The notes: generated from the sequence alone by a model not told the origin. A stretch of DNA of 64,000 nt from Voacanga thouarsii (GCA_026120185.1 JANUWF010001109.1:1356001-1420000); one strand, 5' to 3'. Counted from the stretch's first letter, positions 47,803 to 60,579 are shown. Numbers and translations are program-made.

Positions 47803-49327
47803 TGATAGGGGCTAATTTGGTTATATTTTGCATAGTTATTTGAGACTATTTTGCAATACATTTTGTGCAATAACTAGTCATATTCTTTCATATTTGAGAT
47901 TTTACCCTTAGAAAGGTATTTTAGTCATTATTTCAGGTTTTTGGGTAAAACGAAGCAAAACCGTCGCGAAACAGAGCAGAGGCGGTGCTGGCTGGAAGCT
48001 TGGAACCGGTGCCGGCTATATACTGGATGCACGGACTTCAAAGTGATGGAAAAATTGGAGAAGCAAAGTAGAACAGAGCCTAATCGGCGCCGGCTACAAT
48101 CTAGAATGTATGCGCAAAATTCGGAGAAAAATCGGCAAACGAGTGAAGAAATAGAACACATGCGGCGTTGGCTCCGAAGGACTAAGGCGGCGCCGGCTGT
48201 GGTCTGTTCCTGAGGAGATGCTGCAATCTTTTGACGCGTTTTTGAAAATCTGGGGAGTTTTAGCATCTTCCAACTTCTACTCGGCCAAAAACTTTGTACC
48301 TACGAGTTTAGGCACTTCTTAAGTCTATAAATAGATGAAAAACACAAGGAAAAGGGGGAGAATTCATTGATCATCATAGAAAATCACTCAGTCTAAGGAG
48401 GAATTCTTCAAGTTCAAGGAGGGTTGTATAAGAAGGTTTTCAAATGAAGAAGAATCGAGGCTTGTCTATGAGTTCTTTCTTTTACTTTGTTTTATTTTTC
48501 TTGACAATGATGTTTTAATTATTCTATTGTAATTTGAAATTGCTTTAGATAATCATGATTCTTGGAGTTATTTGATCTTTTGATTAATTGACTGTTCTTC
48601 TTGGTATTTAATTACTTGGGCATATTCCGAGATTAGTTGGTTGTTTCTATTGTTAACTTGCTAGACCAAAGAGGTTGATGATGGCTGCAATTGATTAATT
48701 TTTGCATTCATTGGCTGTTAACTTGCTAAACTAAAGAGATTAATTGCTGAGGATTGAGTAATTAAAGGTTAATTGATGTTTGTCAGACCAAGGATTCATT
48801 GATTAATTTCATATTTTAAATTTTCCAGACCACGAAAATTTAATTAAGGATTGTGTTTAATACATCTTTTGGATGAATTAGTTGAGATAGCCAAAGTAAT
48901 GCTAATTTATCTAGAATGTAGTAATTAGTTGAGACAGACCAAGTGATGCTAATTTACCTTAATCCTTCTTTGTGCCGAGAGAATGATTGATTATGCTAAT
49001 GGTTAAGTTCTTGAAGATCATGGTTGTCTAATCAATGGTTTGAGTTGCATACTTCTCCATCCTTGACATGTACATATTTTTATTTTATTTTCTTTTTTAG
49101 TTTTCCTTTTTATTTGATTTTCACTTTGTTGAGTCGGTTAAACAATGAAAGAGGGGTAATTAATGTTTACTTGTTCCTTGAGGATCGACACTCGTTTGAA
49201 CCCTATGCTCAGTAATGATGAGTACGCTTGCTTATATGTGTGATTTGGGTCCAACGTTTTAATTTAAACTTGATTGGGAATGTGCTTAATTTTTGTATGA
49301 TTTTTATGCCCAAATCTAAACGCATCA
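47803..49327 (+). mobile_element. DNY-B 5' LTR
   Basis: TGATAGGGGC to ACGCATCA. GGCGCC/GCCGGC repeats lie at about 47971-48205 and a TATAAATA box at 48326-48333. Confidence 0.92.
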
Positions 49328-49333
49328 AGTTTT

Positions 49334-49350
49334 TGGTGCCGTTGCCGGGG
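49334..49350 (+). other. DNY-B primer-binding site, tRNA-Asp type
   Basis: TGGTGCCGTTGCCGGGG, one change from the tRNA-Asp complement, starting seven bases after the LTR end. Confidence 0.85.
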
Positions 49351-49771
49351 AACAATATCATGAAAGCCTGAATTTTATTGATTTAACCATGTAAATATGT
49401 AAATATGTATGTTTGTTCTTACTGCAAAACGGTGCTATCTTTTGTATTTCGTGTAGTCTTGTATACCTTTATAATCTAACCTGCTAACTTTGACAATGTG
49501 TAATTGACTAACTTTTTCTTCTTTTAATTTTATTTTTATGAATTTCGATTGTCTAACTTTCTTCTTATCTTTTATAGGTGTAGGCCGTGGAAAGCAGTGA
49601 AGTCATTTTTTGCTGTTTGAAACAATTTTTATTTTGGTCGTTTTGTTTTGTTCTTTTTATCGTATCTTCATGAATTAAATTATATTATTCATCATTACTA
49701 CATGTTCATCATTTTTCTTACATTCAAAAAAAAAAAAAAAAAGAGTAGAAAAACAAACATTAGTGTATTGA

Positions 49772-50465
49772 TTGGCAAAATTACAAGCTCACATTGATGT
49801 TTTCGGTGAGACGTCATTAAAAGCATTAGTGAATTCTTTTGTTGCCAATACAAATTCATCTGTTCAGTGACATGAAGAAGCTTCCCAATAATTGTGCGAT
49901 CAAAGGAAACACTTAGTTAAGATTGTTGAGGAGAATTATAAGTTCATGCTGGCACATACACTCGAATAACAGAATCTCCCAAGAAAGGAGAGATTCTATG
50001 AGAGACAACTATCCAATATGGGAAGGGAGGTATTCAATTCTTCTCTATGTGCTAATAATCCTAACCTCTCTTTGTCACATGATTTCCTAGGTTCCTCTCT
50101 TTTCTCCGAGAATATGGGTCCAAATAATGATGTGTTGAATTTATCATGCTTCAAGGAGTTGGATTTTTCAATACTATATCGTAAAAGTCCTTGGAGAATG
50201 GTGGTAATCTCTACCCTTCACCCCATTCAATAGGAGGTAACTTAGTTTTTGTAGATATGTTGAAAGTAAAGATTTCTTGATACCATCTTTAAGAACACAA
50301 TTGCTAAGTTTTAAGGGGTATTTTAATTGGAAAAATTCTTTTGAGGGGTTAATTGATGATTTCAAAGTTGATGCATTTGTTAGATACTATGTGCACTTAT
50401 ATATTGGAAAAGATATTTATGTGTCTAAAGGAATGTTAGAAAATGAGGTTTTTATGTTTTGCTGA
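49772..50465 (+). pseudogene. DNY protein (DNY-B copy)
   Basis: The frame is legible from LAKLQAHIDVFGETS and ALVNSFVANTNSSVQ, then a TGA where the sister at 38356 has Trp. Further blocks are RQLSNMGREV, LSHDFLGSS, NDVLNLSCFKELDFS and, after frame changes, PSLRTQLLSFKGYFN, NSFEGLIDDF and GKDIYVSKGMLENEV. The MDNYSW start is missing or degraded by an A-run at about 49727-49742. The C-terminal block agrees with the copy at 33634, showing that both DNY subfamilies share the protein. Confidence 0.68.
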
Positions 50466-52638
50466 GACAAATCATTTTCATGAACCTTCCATTTTTCAAA
50501 ATCCTCCATTCTTCATTCTACATTCATCATGCCTATCTTCTATTTTGAGTCTTAATTTCTTTTTAAAAGGTTGATGAGGAAGCATGATGAGTGTGAAAAG
50601 TTTTTTGTGTTATATTTTTTATTTCAGTCCCTTGCTTTAGTTTGTTTTCTTTTATTTAGGTATGTTCTTATTTAATTATTATTTCCCTTGTGCTTTTATT
50701 TGTGTTTTGTTTTACATGAATAAAGCCCTCTTGGACAAGCCCTTCTCTTCACCTCAAGTTTGGATATCTATTGGAGTATTATTGCACTGGGGAAGTATTA
50801 CTTAAATTTTCTACCCCTTTATTATTTTTGGTCCATTTAGAGATGCTTTCTGGTGTTTATCTTTTGCCAAGGAGGACATTGTCCAATTTAAATGTGGGGG
50901 AGTGATTTGGTGATATACTTTGTCCAAAGTTTTTATCAATTATCTTGGTGTTTTCTTAGTGGTGAGCTATTTTAGAAAACTTTGGTTTAAAAGTTCTGAA
51001 AATTTAAAGATTTAGAAGAGTGAAACTTTTGGAGCTAATTTGGAATGGAAGTTTGTTTTTCTTATCTCTTCTCCTTTATATTTTTGGTCCCATGGTTTTG
51101 TTGTTTTGGTTCTATTTATTTGGCCATTGAAGACAATGTCCAGTTTAAGTGTGGGGGAGTGGTTTGATTGACAAATCTTCTACATACTCTTTAACTTTCT
51201 TGGTAGAAGCTTTCTTGGGAACAAAATTTTTCAAAATTTTCTAAGAAATTTTCTGATTTTCTGGAGATTTCAAGTAGTATTTTTAGTGCATGTCTTTATG
51301 ATGAATTATAGAGCATATGCTCTAGATCATTTATGGCTTATGCATGACTTTTTGCACTCACTTGGACAAAGTAGTTCTTGATCAAATGCTTTGCATTATT
51401 CTTAAACCTGTTTTTTTTCTCTAAAATGCGTGGAGCATTCTAGAACTTACTTGAATACCTCTCGAGGCGAAATAAGAAAGGCATTCATGATTTAACTTAG
51501 GGATGGCGGTAATAGGCCTTTTTTGGATAGTTTGAGCTTTTCAATCCTACCTATTGTTATGTTATCCCTAGTGCCTATTTTGAGTCTAAATTGGTGATTT
51601 CTTTCTTTAAAATCTGTCACAATATTTTGTCCATTACTTGTGCTGAGAGTTTGTATAATTTCCAAATCTTTATGCTCTTCAAGGATGAAAGTGTATGTAT
51701 GTTGAGAACAATATAGGGAGAGAGATCATGACTTGTTACTTTCAGTCATGGATTAATTACAATTGGAGCTGGGAAAAGAGAGGAAGTGGAATGAAAGGAA
51801 GAAGTTGAAAGATTGAGAAAGAAAAGAACGCGAGCTGAAAAAAGATGAGAAAGAAGAAAAGAAACGAGTGAAGAGAGAAAATAACAAGCTGCTAGAAAGA
51901 AAAGTAAATGAAAAAGAAAAAGAGGAGTAAAAGAATAAAGAATTGAAAGAGAATTGAAGACAAAAAGAGGGGAAAAATCACAAAAGGGATGGTGAGTGAG
52001 CTGTAAAAGTAAGTTCATATAAGATACTTGCTACTATTGCTGGAAAATTGATTGATCTTGTGAGGAAAAGAATTGATGAGAAGAAAGAGCAATGTAGGAT
52101 TTGCTTGAAATACATAAGGGTTGTTATATAAGGTTATGGTTTGATTGGTTCTTGGAATAAGAGAGCAAGATGTGTTGGGAATTATATGTTTATTTTGGTT
52201 ACCTTTTTCTTGCTTACTCTTAGTTTTTCTTTGACTTTTGATGTTCCTATATCCTTCATTTGCTAAGCTGCATTACAAACCTTTAGCCTTACATTACAAG
52301 CTTAAAAGTACTACTTGATCTAAGTAGAATCATGATATGTCTCGGATTAGTGGAGAGAGTGTATGAAAAGTAAGCGTATGGAATGCATATTCTTTTTGAA
52401 ATAACTTCTTTCTAATGGTTTGAGAATATTGTGAAGTATTGTGATGGTTCTACAAAGTCATTTATCACTACATAAGTCTTGCATTGGCTGTGAAAGATTT
52501 AGTATCATATGTTTTATTTTCATAAGTAAAGAAAGCATTGAAGATATGTTTTGGGAATTGATTGAGTGATATGAGTAAAACCTTGTGTTTTTTTCTACTT
52601 GTTCTTGATGCTTTGCTTGAGGACAAGCAAAGAGCTAA
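50466..52638 (+). mobile_element. DNY-B internal region, 3' non-coding part
   Basis: Three polypurine-type motifs occur: about 50871-50910, 51128-51160 and the true one at about 52636-52651. A stretch at about 51740-52000 is G/A-rich. The CCAATA motif pair of DNY-A is not present. No further gene is seen. Confidence 0.75.
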
Positions 52639-52651
52639 GTGTGGGGGAATA

Positions 52652-54140
52652 TGATAAGGGCTAATTTGGTTATATTTTGCGTAGTTATTTGAGGCTCTTT
52701 TGTAATACATTTTGTGCAATAACTAGTCATATTCTTTCATATTTGAGATTTTACCCTTGGAGAGGTATTTTACTCATTATTTCAGGTTTTTGGGTAAAAC
52801 AAAGCAAAACCGTCGCGAAACAGAGCAGAGGTGGTGTCGACTGGAAGCCTGGAATCGGTGCCGGCTGTACGCTGGATGCACGAACTTCAAAGCAACTTCA
52901 AAGCGATGGAAAAATTAGAGAAGCAGAGTAGAACAGAGCCTAATAGGCACCGGCTGTAAGGCTGGAGGTGGCGCTGGCTGCAATCTGGAACGTATGTGTA
53001 AAATTCGGAGAAAAATTGGCAAACGAGTGGAGAAATAGAACACAGGCGGCGCCAGCTGTGGTCTGTTTCTGAGGCGGTGTTGCGATCTTTAGACGTGTTT
53101 TTGCAAATCTGGGGAGTTTTAGCGTCTTCCAACTTCTAACTCGGCCAAGAACTTTATACCTACGAATTTAGGCACTTCTTAAGTCTATAAATAGATGAAA
53201 AACACAAGGAAAAAGGGGGAGAATTCATTGATCATCATAGAAAATCACTCAGTCTAAGGAGGAATTCTTCAAGTTCAAGGAGGGTTGTATAAGAAGGTTT
53301 TCAAATGAAAAAGAAGGAGGCTTGTCTATGAGTTTTTTCTTTTACTTTGTTTTATTTTTCTTGACAATGATGTTTTAATTGTTCTATTGTAATTTGACAT
53401 TGCTTTAGATAATCATGATTCTTGGAGTTATTTGATCTTTTGATTAATTGACTGTTCTTCTTGGTATTTAATTACTTGGGCATATTCCGAGATTAGTTGG
53501 TTGTTTCTATTGTTAACTTGCTAGACCAAAGAGGTTGATGATAGTTGCAATTGATTAATTTTTGCATTCATTGGCTGTTAACTTGCTAGACCAAAGAGGT
53601 TAATTGCTGAGGATTGAGTAATTAAAGGTTAATTGATGTTTGTCAGACCAAGGATTCATTGATTAATTTCATGTTTTAAATTTGCCAGACCACGAAAATT
53701 TAATTAAGGATTGTGTTTAATGCATCTTTTGGATGAATTAGTGGAGACTAACCAAGTGATGCTAATTTACCTTAATCCTTCTTGGTGCCGAGAGAATGAT
53801 TGATTATGATAATGGTTAAGTTCTTGAAAATCATGGTTGTCTAATCAATAGTTTGAGTTGCATACTTCTCCATCCTTGACATTCACATATTTTTATTTTA
53901 TTTTATTTTTTAGTTTTCCTTTTTATTTGATTTTCACTTTGTTGAGTAGGTTAAACAATGAAAGAGGGGTAATTAATGTTTACTTGTTCCTTGAGGATCG
54001 ACACTCGTTTGAACCCTATGCTCAGTAATGATGAGTACGCTTGCTTATATTTGTGATTTGGGTCCAACGTTTTAATTTAAACTTGATTGGGAATGTGCTT
54101 AGTTTTTATATGATTTTTATGTCCAAATCTAAACGCATCA
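52652..54140 (+). mobile_element. DNY-B 3' LTR
   Basis: TGATAAGGGC to ACGCATCA, preceded by the GTGTGGGGGAATA tract. A TATAAATA box lies at 53186-53193 and GGCGCC-type repeats at about 52830-53062. Confidence 0.92.
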
Positions 54141-54145
54141 CAGGT
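54141..54145. repeat. Target-site duplication of DNY-B (right), CAGGT
   Basis: Right-hand partner of 47798-47802. Confidence 0.92.
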
Positions 54146-54769
54146 CCATTCAGGCCCTGTCCTATTTTTCTAAATTTTCTTATTTTACTCTATTTTGTTC
54201 CCAATTAAATTTGTACGACTTTTGTTATATTTTAAATTTTTTAAAGGCATGTAATGTAGCTTCAAAACATGTATTAAGGATATTTAATATTTAGATTTAG
54301 TTGGTTAAGTAGTTTAGGTCAAGCCCACTATAAATATGCCATTTTTACTTTTGTAACAAAACTTTGGTATTTTTGGAAGAAGAATACAGATTTTCTCTCT
54401 AGAAAGAGAGTTCTTGAAGGTGATCCTCTTGGGTGATGTCCATTAAAAATCAAGACTAAATCAAATGATTTAATCCTATATTTGATCTTGTCTCTAAATC
54501 TTAAGGGATAATCTAAACTTTATCTCTTTTCTATGTGCTAAGTTTCCTAGTATGTTTGATAGGATTGAGTTAGGTGCCTTCAAATTCCTATCCTTCGTGT
54601 TCTAATCTATAGTTAGATTAGAGTGTTAAGGTGTCCTTAAAGTAGGCTAAATTCATATTGTTATAGGACTATTAATTTCCTAGCATTTTAGTGTTCTTGT
54701 GTGAGGGTTTTGTAGATTTCTTGTTCATGAGCTTAACCCATAGTTTTAGAGCTTCCCAAGATCATATCA
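54146..54769 (+). mobile_element. GYP2 3' LTR, second part
   Basis: Resumes the LTR interrupted at 47802 and runs to CATATCA. A TATAAATA box lies at 54329-54336. It corresponds to about 43521-44146 of the 5' LTR. Confidence 0.88.
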
Positions 54770-54774
54770 AACTT
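54770..54774. repeat. Target-site duplication of GYP2 (right), AACTT
   Basis: Partner of 43039-43043 with one changed base. Confidence 0.8.
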
Positions 54775-57573
54775 CCTGAAGCTTGCTTAAGTCTTTGCAA
54801 CATGTATTTTTTTTTTTTTTTTGTGCTGTCTTTGGATGTGAAACCCTTAAGTTGTGTCATGTATACTTCCTCAGTTAGCTTTCCATTTAGGAAAGCTTTT
54901 TTCACATCCCTTTGCCAAGCTTCATAATCATAATAGGTGGCAAGTGCTAGGAGTATCTTTATGGATTTCAGCATGGCAACTGATGAGAAAGTTTCGTCAT
55001 AGTCAGCACCATGTTATTGGCGATAACCTTTAGCAATTAGTTGTGCTTTATAGGTAACTACGTTACCATCCATGTCAGTTTTTTTTTTTTTTTTTTTTTT
55101 GAAAACCTTTCTGCACCCAATAGGTTTGCTTCATTCAAGTGGATCAATTAATGTCCATACTTAGTTGTCATATATAGAATCCATTTCTGAATTCATGGCC
55201 TCAAGCTATTTGTTAGATTCTGAACTATTTAGAACATTCTTGTATGTAATAGGCTCATCTTTATTTATGAGCAATATGTTATTTTAGTCACTTTTGAGAA
55301 ATTCATTTCTCTCAAGTAACACATGTATCCAACTCGATCTACGCGTTTCTAGTGCAGATGAAGGTCCATCTATTCTTTCAATAGATCTGTAGGATCAAAC
55401 AGTTGATCCATATTTGTTTGTTCTTCTTAAACTTCATTAAGTTTAACTTTAGTCACACTATCTCCTTTAAGCATATGCTCCTTGTCTAAGAAGATAACAT
55501 GTTTCGAAACAAACACTTTATTTTCGGAAGGGAGATAGAAGTACTATCCAAATAATTCTTTGAGATATCCTACAAACAAATACTTATCATACTTACTTTC
55601 AAGTTTCTTTGATTGAGGCCTTTTAGCAAAGGTAGGGCAAGTCTATATTCTTAAGTGAGATAACTTTGGTCTCTTACCAAAGAACAACTCAAATATGGTA
55701 GTATCAACTATTTTTTTTATGGAACTCTGTTTAGTATATAAACAGTATTCTCCAGTACATATCCCCAAAATGATTTTGATAAGTTTGCAAAAGCCATCAT
55801 GGTCCATACTATGTCTAGAAGGGTTTGATTCCTTCTCTCAGATACACTATTATGTTAAGGTGTATATAATGGAGTCTATTGAGATAATATTTCATTATCT
55901 TTTGGATAATTTTTAAATTTTAGTTCAAGTATTCACCTTCTCGATCAGATCTTGGAGTTTTAATATCTTTTCCTAAATATTTTTCTACTTCATTCCTAAA
56001 GTCCTTGAACTTGTCAAATGCTTCTGATTTGTATTTCATTAAATATAAATATCCTTATTGTGAATAATCATCAGTAAAGGTAATGGAGTATTGATAATCT
56101 CTTCTTACTTGTATTGACATTGGGCCACATATATCAGTATGTGTGAGTTCTAATAACTCTTTGGCCCTTTCTTCTTTTCCAAAAAATGATGCTTTAGCCA
56201 TTTTTCCCAGTAAATAAGATTACATGTGCAATATGATTCGTAATCAAATGACCTCGAGTCTTATATAACTTAGAAACACAATTCTCATTTATATAGCCTA
56301 AATGACAATGCCATAAGTAAGATGTCATTGAGTTATCTTTTCTTTGTTTCTTGTTGTTTATATTGAGAATAAGTTCATCCATGTTTAGAACATTCAAACC
56401 ATATAAAAGTTGTTTTACCATATTGGACATCATTTAATAAAAAAGAACAACATTTATTCTTGAAAAAAAAAATCAAAACCATTCATGTCTAAATAAGCAA
56501 TTGAGATAATGTTCTTAAATAAAACAGGTACATAATAACAGTTTGTAAGTTCAGAGATCAATCCAGAAGGTAAGTGTGGATTATAAGTCCCCACAGCAAG
56601 TGCAGCAACCTTTGCTCCATTTGCAGTGTGTAGGTTCATATCACCATTTTTCAAGCCTCCTACTATCTTGTAGTCCTTGTAAGAGATCCACATTTGGTAT
56701 CCAATGCCCCTATCTCATTTTTAAAGACAATATTAATCTCTATCATAAAAGTACCAGGAGTGGAAGTAGAAGTGCCTGTAAGTTTCTCATTCTTCTTCCT
56801 TTCTTTGAGGGTCTCCAGGCAGGCCTTGCAGTTACACCTCCAATAGCCTATTTTGCCATAATGACGATATGGGCCTTTGGCAGTTGCATCATTTTTCTTC
56901 ACACCACATTTGGGCTTCGTGGGAACCTTCTTCTTCTTCTTGGGAACTTTCTTCTTAGAAGAGGAAGAATTTATCAACATAACTGCATTGGCTTCTTCCT
57001 TCACGGAAGTTTCTACAGTCTTGAGAAGATTGATCAACTCTTGTTCATTTGATAGTTAATCACAAATTGTGAAAAACTACTTCGAAAAGATTGTAGAATT
57101 AAGTCTACAATTAATTCATGATCTATTACAAGCCCAAGTGACCCAAACTTCTCAATGAAGCCTAGCATTGTTAGCCCATGTGTGGCTACAGAAGCACCCT
57201 CAGTCATCTTAGATCGGAAAAGCTATTTAGAAATCTCGTATCTTTCTATTCTAACTTGATGATCAAAGAACTCCTTAAGATGGAAGATAATAGAGTAAGC
57301 ATCCATATGCTCATACTCCTTTTATAGCTTAGAGTTCATTGAAGCTAGCATGATATAAGATACTGTGCCACTATCCTCTTGGTACTTCTTATGGATAGCA
57401 TGCTTATCAGGAAGAGTATTTGGGGCTGGTGGTGGTAGAATAGGAGCATCCACCACGTAGAACAACTTTTTTGTCTTGAGAACAATTCTCAAGTTTTTAT
57501 ACCAATCTAGAAAATTTAACTCAGTAAGCTTATTGGTTTCTAAGATACTACATAAATTTAAGTTGGCTGACAT
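54775..57573 (-). pseudogene. COP (Ty1/copia) gag, protease, integrase and start of reverse transcriptase
   Basis: Minus strand, in order: Gag N-terminus MSANLNLCSILETNKL (57573), with NFLDWYKNLRIVLK; a decayed zinc knuckle (YRHYGKIGYWRCNC, first cysteines lost) near 56840; protease with DTKCGS instead of DTGCGS near 56690; GAG-pre-integrase HCHLGYINENCVSKL near 56310; integrase core with HTDICGPM and FTDDYS near 56130; then the reverse transcriptase start, AWQRDVKKAFLNGKLTEEV, up to the GYP2 insertion. Stops are frequent and an A-run has expanded in the reverse transcriptase near 54812-54831. The copia order (integrase before reverse transcriptase) is clear. Confidence 0.88.
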
Positions 57574-58462
57574 GATACAAATGACTTAGATGTAAAGATA
57601 TAAAAATTAACAAAATATATATGCATATGATATACAAATAGTTAGGTCTTTAATTAAGTGCAAAATTATCCCACTATTTTATTCAAATCAATAGCCCACA
57701 CTATTGATTTTGGAAAGCCTATTAGAAGTTTTCTAGTGGACCAATATCTAAATTCCTTAAGAATGACCTTTGGTTAGCCCACAAACCATTCTTAAGTTCA
57801 ATGGTAGGTATCCAATGCCAATTAAATCGAATGTAATTACCAGATCACTAGGTGATTCACATCTTTTAATCTTAAAGTCTTTAAGCTAGTCCAATCTTGC
57901 CTCTAATTTTCTTCATACTTGAATTAGCCCAACTAAGATAAAGAAATTAGTTAAACCCAACCTATTAATCAAGAATTTAAATTCCATAGCTCGAATATAC
58001 TCGATATTAAGTAGGCTTGGGTTAGCCCAACAACCTGGTCTCGAAAAGTTCTCTCGTTCTTACTATATTAATGGAAGCATTATGTTTAATATTAATTGAG
58101 ACATTTGTTATATTAGTGGTCTCATACATTTGGCATGCAAAAATATCAACACATTGATAATATTGTAATAAACTCAATTACATGACTTAGTTATAGACTT
58201 TTCTAGATTAATTTTCTTGAACCAAGTAGGAAATTAATTTTTTCCAAACCTATATATTCACAAATGTTTTGAGAAGAAAGTCTTACCATATTCTTGCTTC
58301 GTCTTGAAAGCCATCTCCATAAGCTTGATCAATAATTTCTAATATATCTAACCTATGTAATCTAATTACATACATTTATAATGAAGAAACTTTGAGTTAC
58401 ATTCGAGGGAATTTAAATGAGAAGAGAAATTGTAAGAGAATTATAGAGAAAGACAAGACTTA
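57574..58462 (-). other. Probable COP 5' leader or LTR remnant
   Basis: AT-rich non-coding sequence upstream of the COP gag start. No initiator-tRNA-Met PBS was found and no clear match to 40192-41930, so I cannot say whether this is leader, diverged LTR or flanking DNA. It ends at the DNY-B LTR. Confidence 0.4.
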
Positions 58463-59979
58463 TGATAGGGGCTAAATTAGTCATACTTTTCCTAGTTATT
58501 TGAAGTTCTTTTATGATACATTTTGTTCAATAACTAGTCATATTCCTTCATATTTGAGATTTTGCTCTTGAAAAGGTATTTTGTTCATTATTTCAGATTT
58601 TTGAGGTAAAACGAAGCAAAAACGTAGCAAAATATAATAGAGGCGGCGCTGGCCAAGATAGAGGAATCGACGCCGGCCATGCACGGTTGACATAAACTTT
58701 GAGGTGATGAAAAATTGGTGAAATAGAGCGAAACAGAGTGGAACCGACACCGGCTCTAGTAGTCAAGGCGGCGCCAGTTGCGTGCTGGACTTCCTTATGC
58801 GGAATTCGGAAAAAATCGACGAACAAGTGGAGAACCAGAACACAACCGGCGCCGGCTCTGAGAGCCAAGGTGGCGCTGGCTGTGCTCTGAGGAAAAGGCG
58901 GGATTGTGATTTTTCGACGTGATTTTTGGTAATCTGTGGAGTTTTAGTATCTTCCAACTTCTACTCAGCCAAGAACATTACACCAACGAGTCCCAAGCCT
59001 ATAAATAGATAGAAAACACAAGGGAAAATGGGAAATTCATTGATCATCAAAGAAAATCACTCAAATCAAAGGGGAGATTCTTCAATTCAATGAGGGTTGT
59101 GCAAGAAGGTCTTTAAAGGAAGAAGAATAAGGCTTGTCTATGAGTACTTTCTTTTACTTTGTTTTCTTTTTCTTGAACAATGATATATTAATTATTTTAT
59201 TATAATTCGACTTTATTTTAGATATTCATAATTTTTAGAATTATTTGATTTTTTGATTAATTGGTTGTTTTTCTTGGTATTTAATTACTTGGGCTGATCA
59301 CAAGATTAATTGGTTGTATCTTTCCATTAACTTGCTTGAAAAAGAGGTTGATGGTGGTTTCAATTTGTTAATTGCATATTTGTTGTCTCTTAACTTGTTT
59401 GAAAAGAGGTTAATTGCGAAGAACAAAGTAATTAAAGGTTAATTGATGTCTACCAGAATATGGATTCATTGGTTAATTTCATATTTAAAGTTTGCCAGAA
59501 TATGGAAATTTAATCAAGGATTGTGTTTAATGCATCTTTTGGGTAAATTAGTTGAGACAGAATATGTGATGCTAATTTATTTAGAAGATAGTGATTTTAT
59601 GGATTGAAAAAGAACTTATTCTATCTTAATCCTTCATGATGACAAGGGAATGCTTAGTTATGATAATGGTTGGGTACTTTAAGATCATGTTTGTTTAAAC
59701 AATGGCTTGAGTTACATAATTCTCCATCCTTAACATGTATATATTTTTATTTTATTTTATTTTATTTCATTTTCACTTTATTAAGTCGGTTAAATAATGA
59801 AAGAAATGTGATTAATGTATACTTGTTCCTTGAGGATCGACACTCGTTTGAACCCTATGCTATGTCAATGATGAGTACGCTTGCTCATATGTGTAATTTG
59901 GGGTTAACATTTTAATTTAACTTGATTGGAAATATGCTTAATTTTTATATGATATTTATACCCAAATCCATACACATTA
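58463..59979 (+). mobile_element. DNY-B 5' LTR (third DNY-B copy)
   Basis: Runs from TGATAGGGGC to ACACATTA (decayed CATCA end), 1517 bp, with GGCGCC/GCCGGC repeats at about 58640-58885 and a TATAAATA box at 59000-59007. Internal sequence follows, so it is a 5' LTR; the rest of the element lies beyond the CHR insertion or outside the window. Confidence 0.87.
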
Positions 59980-59985
59980 AGTTTT

Positions 59986-60002
59986 TGGTACCGTTGTCGA
60001 GG
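59986..60002 (+). other. First primer-binding site (decayed)
   Basis: TGGTACCGTTGTCGAGG in the expected place after the LTR; it differs from the tRNA-Asp complement in three positions. Confidence 0.65.
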
Positions 60003-60054
60003 ATTAGGATATTTTAGACGTGTTTTTGAAAAACATAATTTGACATCAAGTTTT

Positions 60055-60071
60055 TGGCTCCGTTGCCGGGG
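60055..60071 (+). other. Second primer-binding site
   Basis: TGGCTCCGTTGCCGGGG, one change from the tRNA-Asp complement, again preceded by CATCAAGTTTT as at a true LTR end, 69 bp downstream of the first. Confidence 0.75.
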
Positions 60072-60405
60072 AACAATATCATGAAAGTTTAGATTTTGTT
60101 GATTTAACCATGTGAATATGTAAATATGTAAATTTGTATAATTGTTCATTTTGCAGAAAGGTGCCATCTTTTGTATCTTTGTAATCTAATTTACTAACTG
60201 TGACTTAATTGACTAACAAACTTCATGTTGTACTATAAATACCACTAACTTTGTTGTTTAGGTAACTTGTGAACATATCTAATGTGTGTGTGTGTGTGTT
60301 TATTTTTTCAATTCTTTGCTTTTACATTTTTTTTCTTTTCATTGTTTTTCTATTATTTTTGTTTATTTTTCTTTTTTTTTATTTTTGTACGAGGCTGAGA
60401 TCATC

Positions 60406-60579
60406 ATGGACAACTATTTTTGGGCACAAAATTGAAGGAGTTACAATGATGCTAGATTGGCAAGATTACGAGCTCGCATTAATGTTCTTAGTGAGACGTC
60501 ATTAATAATATTAGTGAATTCTTTTGTTGCCAATACAAATTCATCTGTTCAGTAGCATGAAGAAGCGTCTTAACGATTG
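60406..60579 (+). pseudogene. DNY protein, N-terminal fragment
   Basis: MDNYFWAQN, a stop, then RSYNDARLARL and LVNSFVANTNSSVQ, followed by a TAG. Only about 58 codons remain before the CHR sequence begins at 60580. Confidence 0.65.

Larger units (their letters stand above)
47803..54140 (+). mobile_element. Complete DNY-B non-autonomous retrotransposon
   Basis: A 6.3-kb element with LTRs of 1525 and 1489 bp, exact TSD CAGGT, tRNA-Asp-type PBS and a PPT. Its internal region of 3.3 kb has only a broken DNY frame. It inserted into the GYP2 3' LTR, which itself lies in COP, so it is the youngest of three layers. The LTRs agree closely over most of their length, with small indels (for example a repeated TTAGTTGAGA segment near 48880-48940 present only in the 5' copy). 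Confidence 0.92.
43044..54769 (+). mobile_element. GYP2, gypsy-derived element without reverse transcriptase
   Basis: LTRs at 43044-44146 and 47336-47802 plus 54146-54769, the latter split by DNY-B. Internal region 44147-47335 contains an initiator-tRNA-Met-like PBS, gag remnants, a zinc knuckle, a retropepsin domain and a PPT, but no reverse transcriptase, RNase H or integrase. It is inserted in COP. It therefore needed enzymes from elsewhere, or lost them before or after insertion. Confidence 0.85.

Noticed and set aside
54808..54831. T-run as the tail of a LINE or SINE
   Set aside because: The coding of COP reverse transcriptase continues on both sides, and no target-site duplication or element body is visible, so it is a local A-run expansion. 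The T-run at 55079-55100 is treated the same way.
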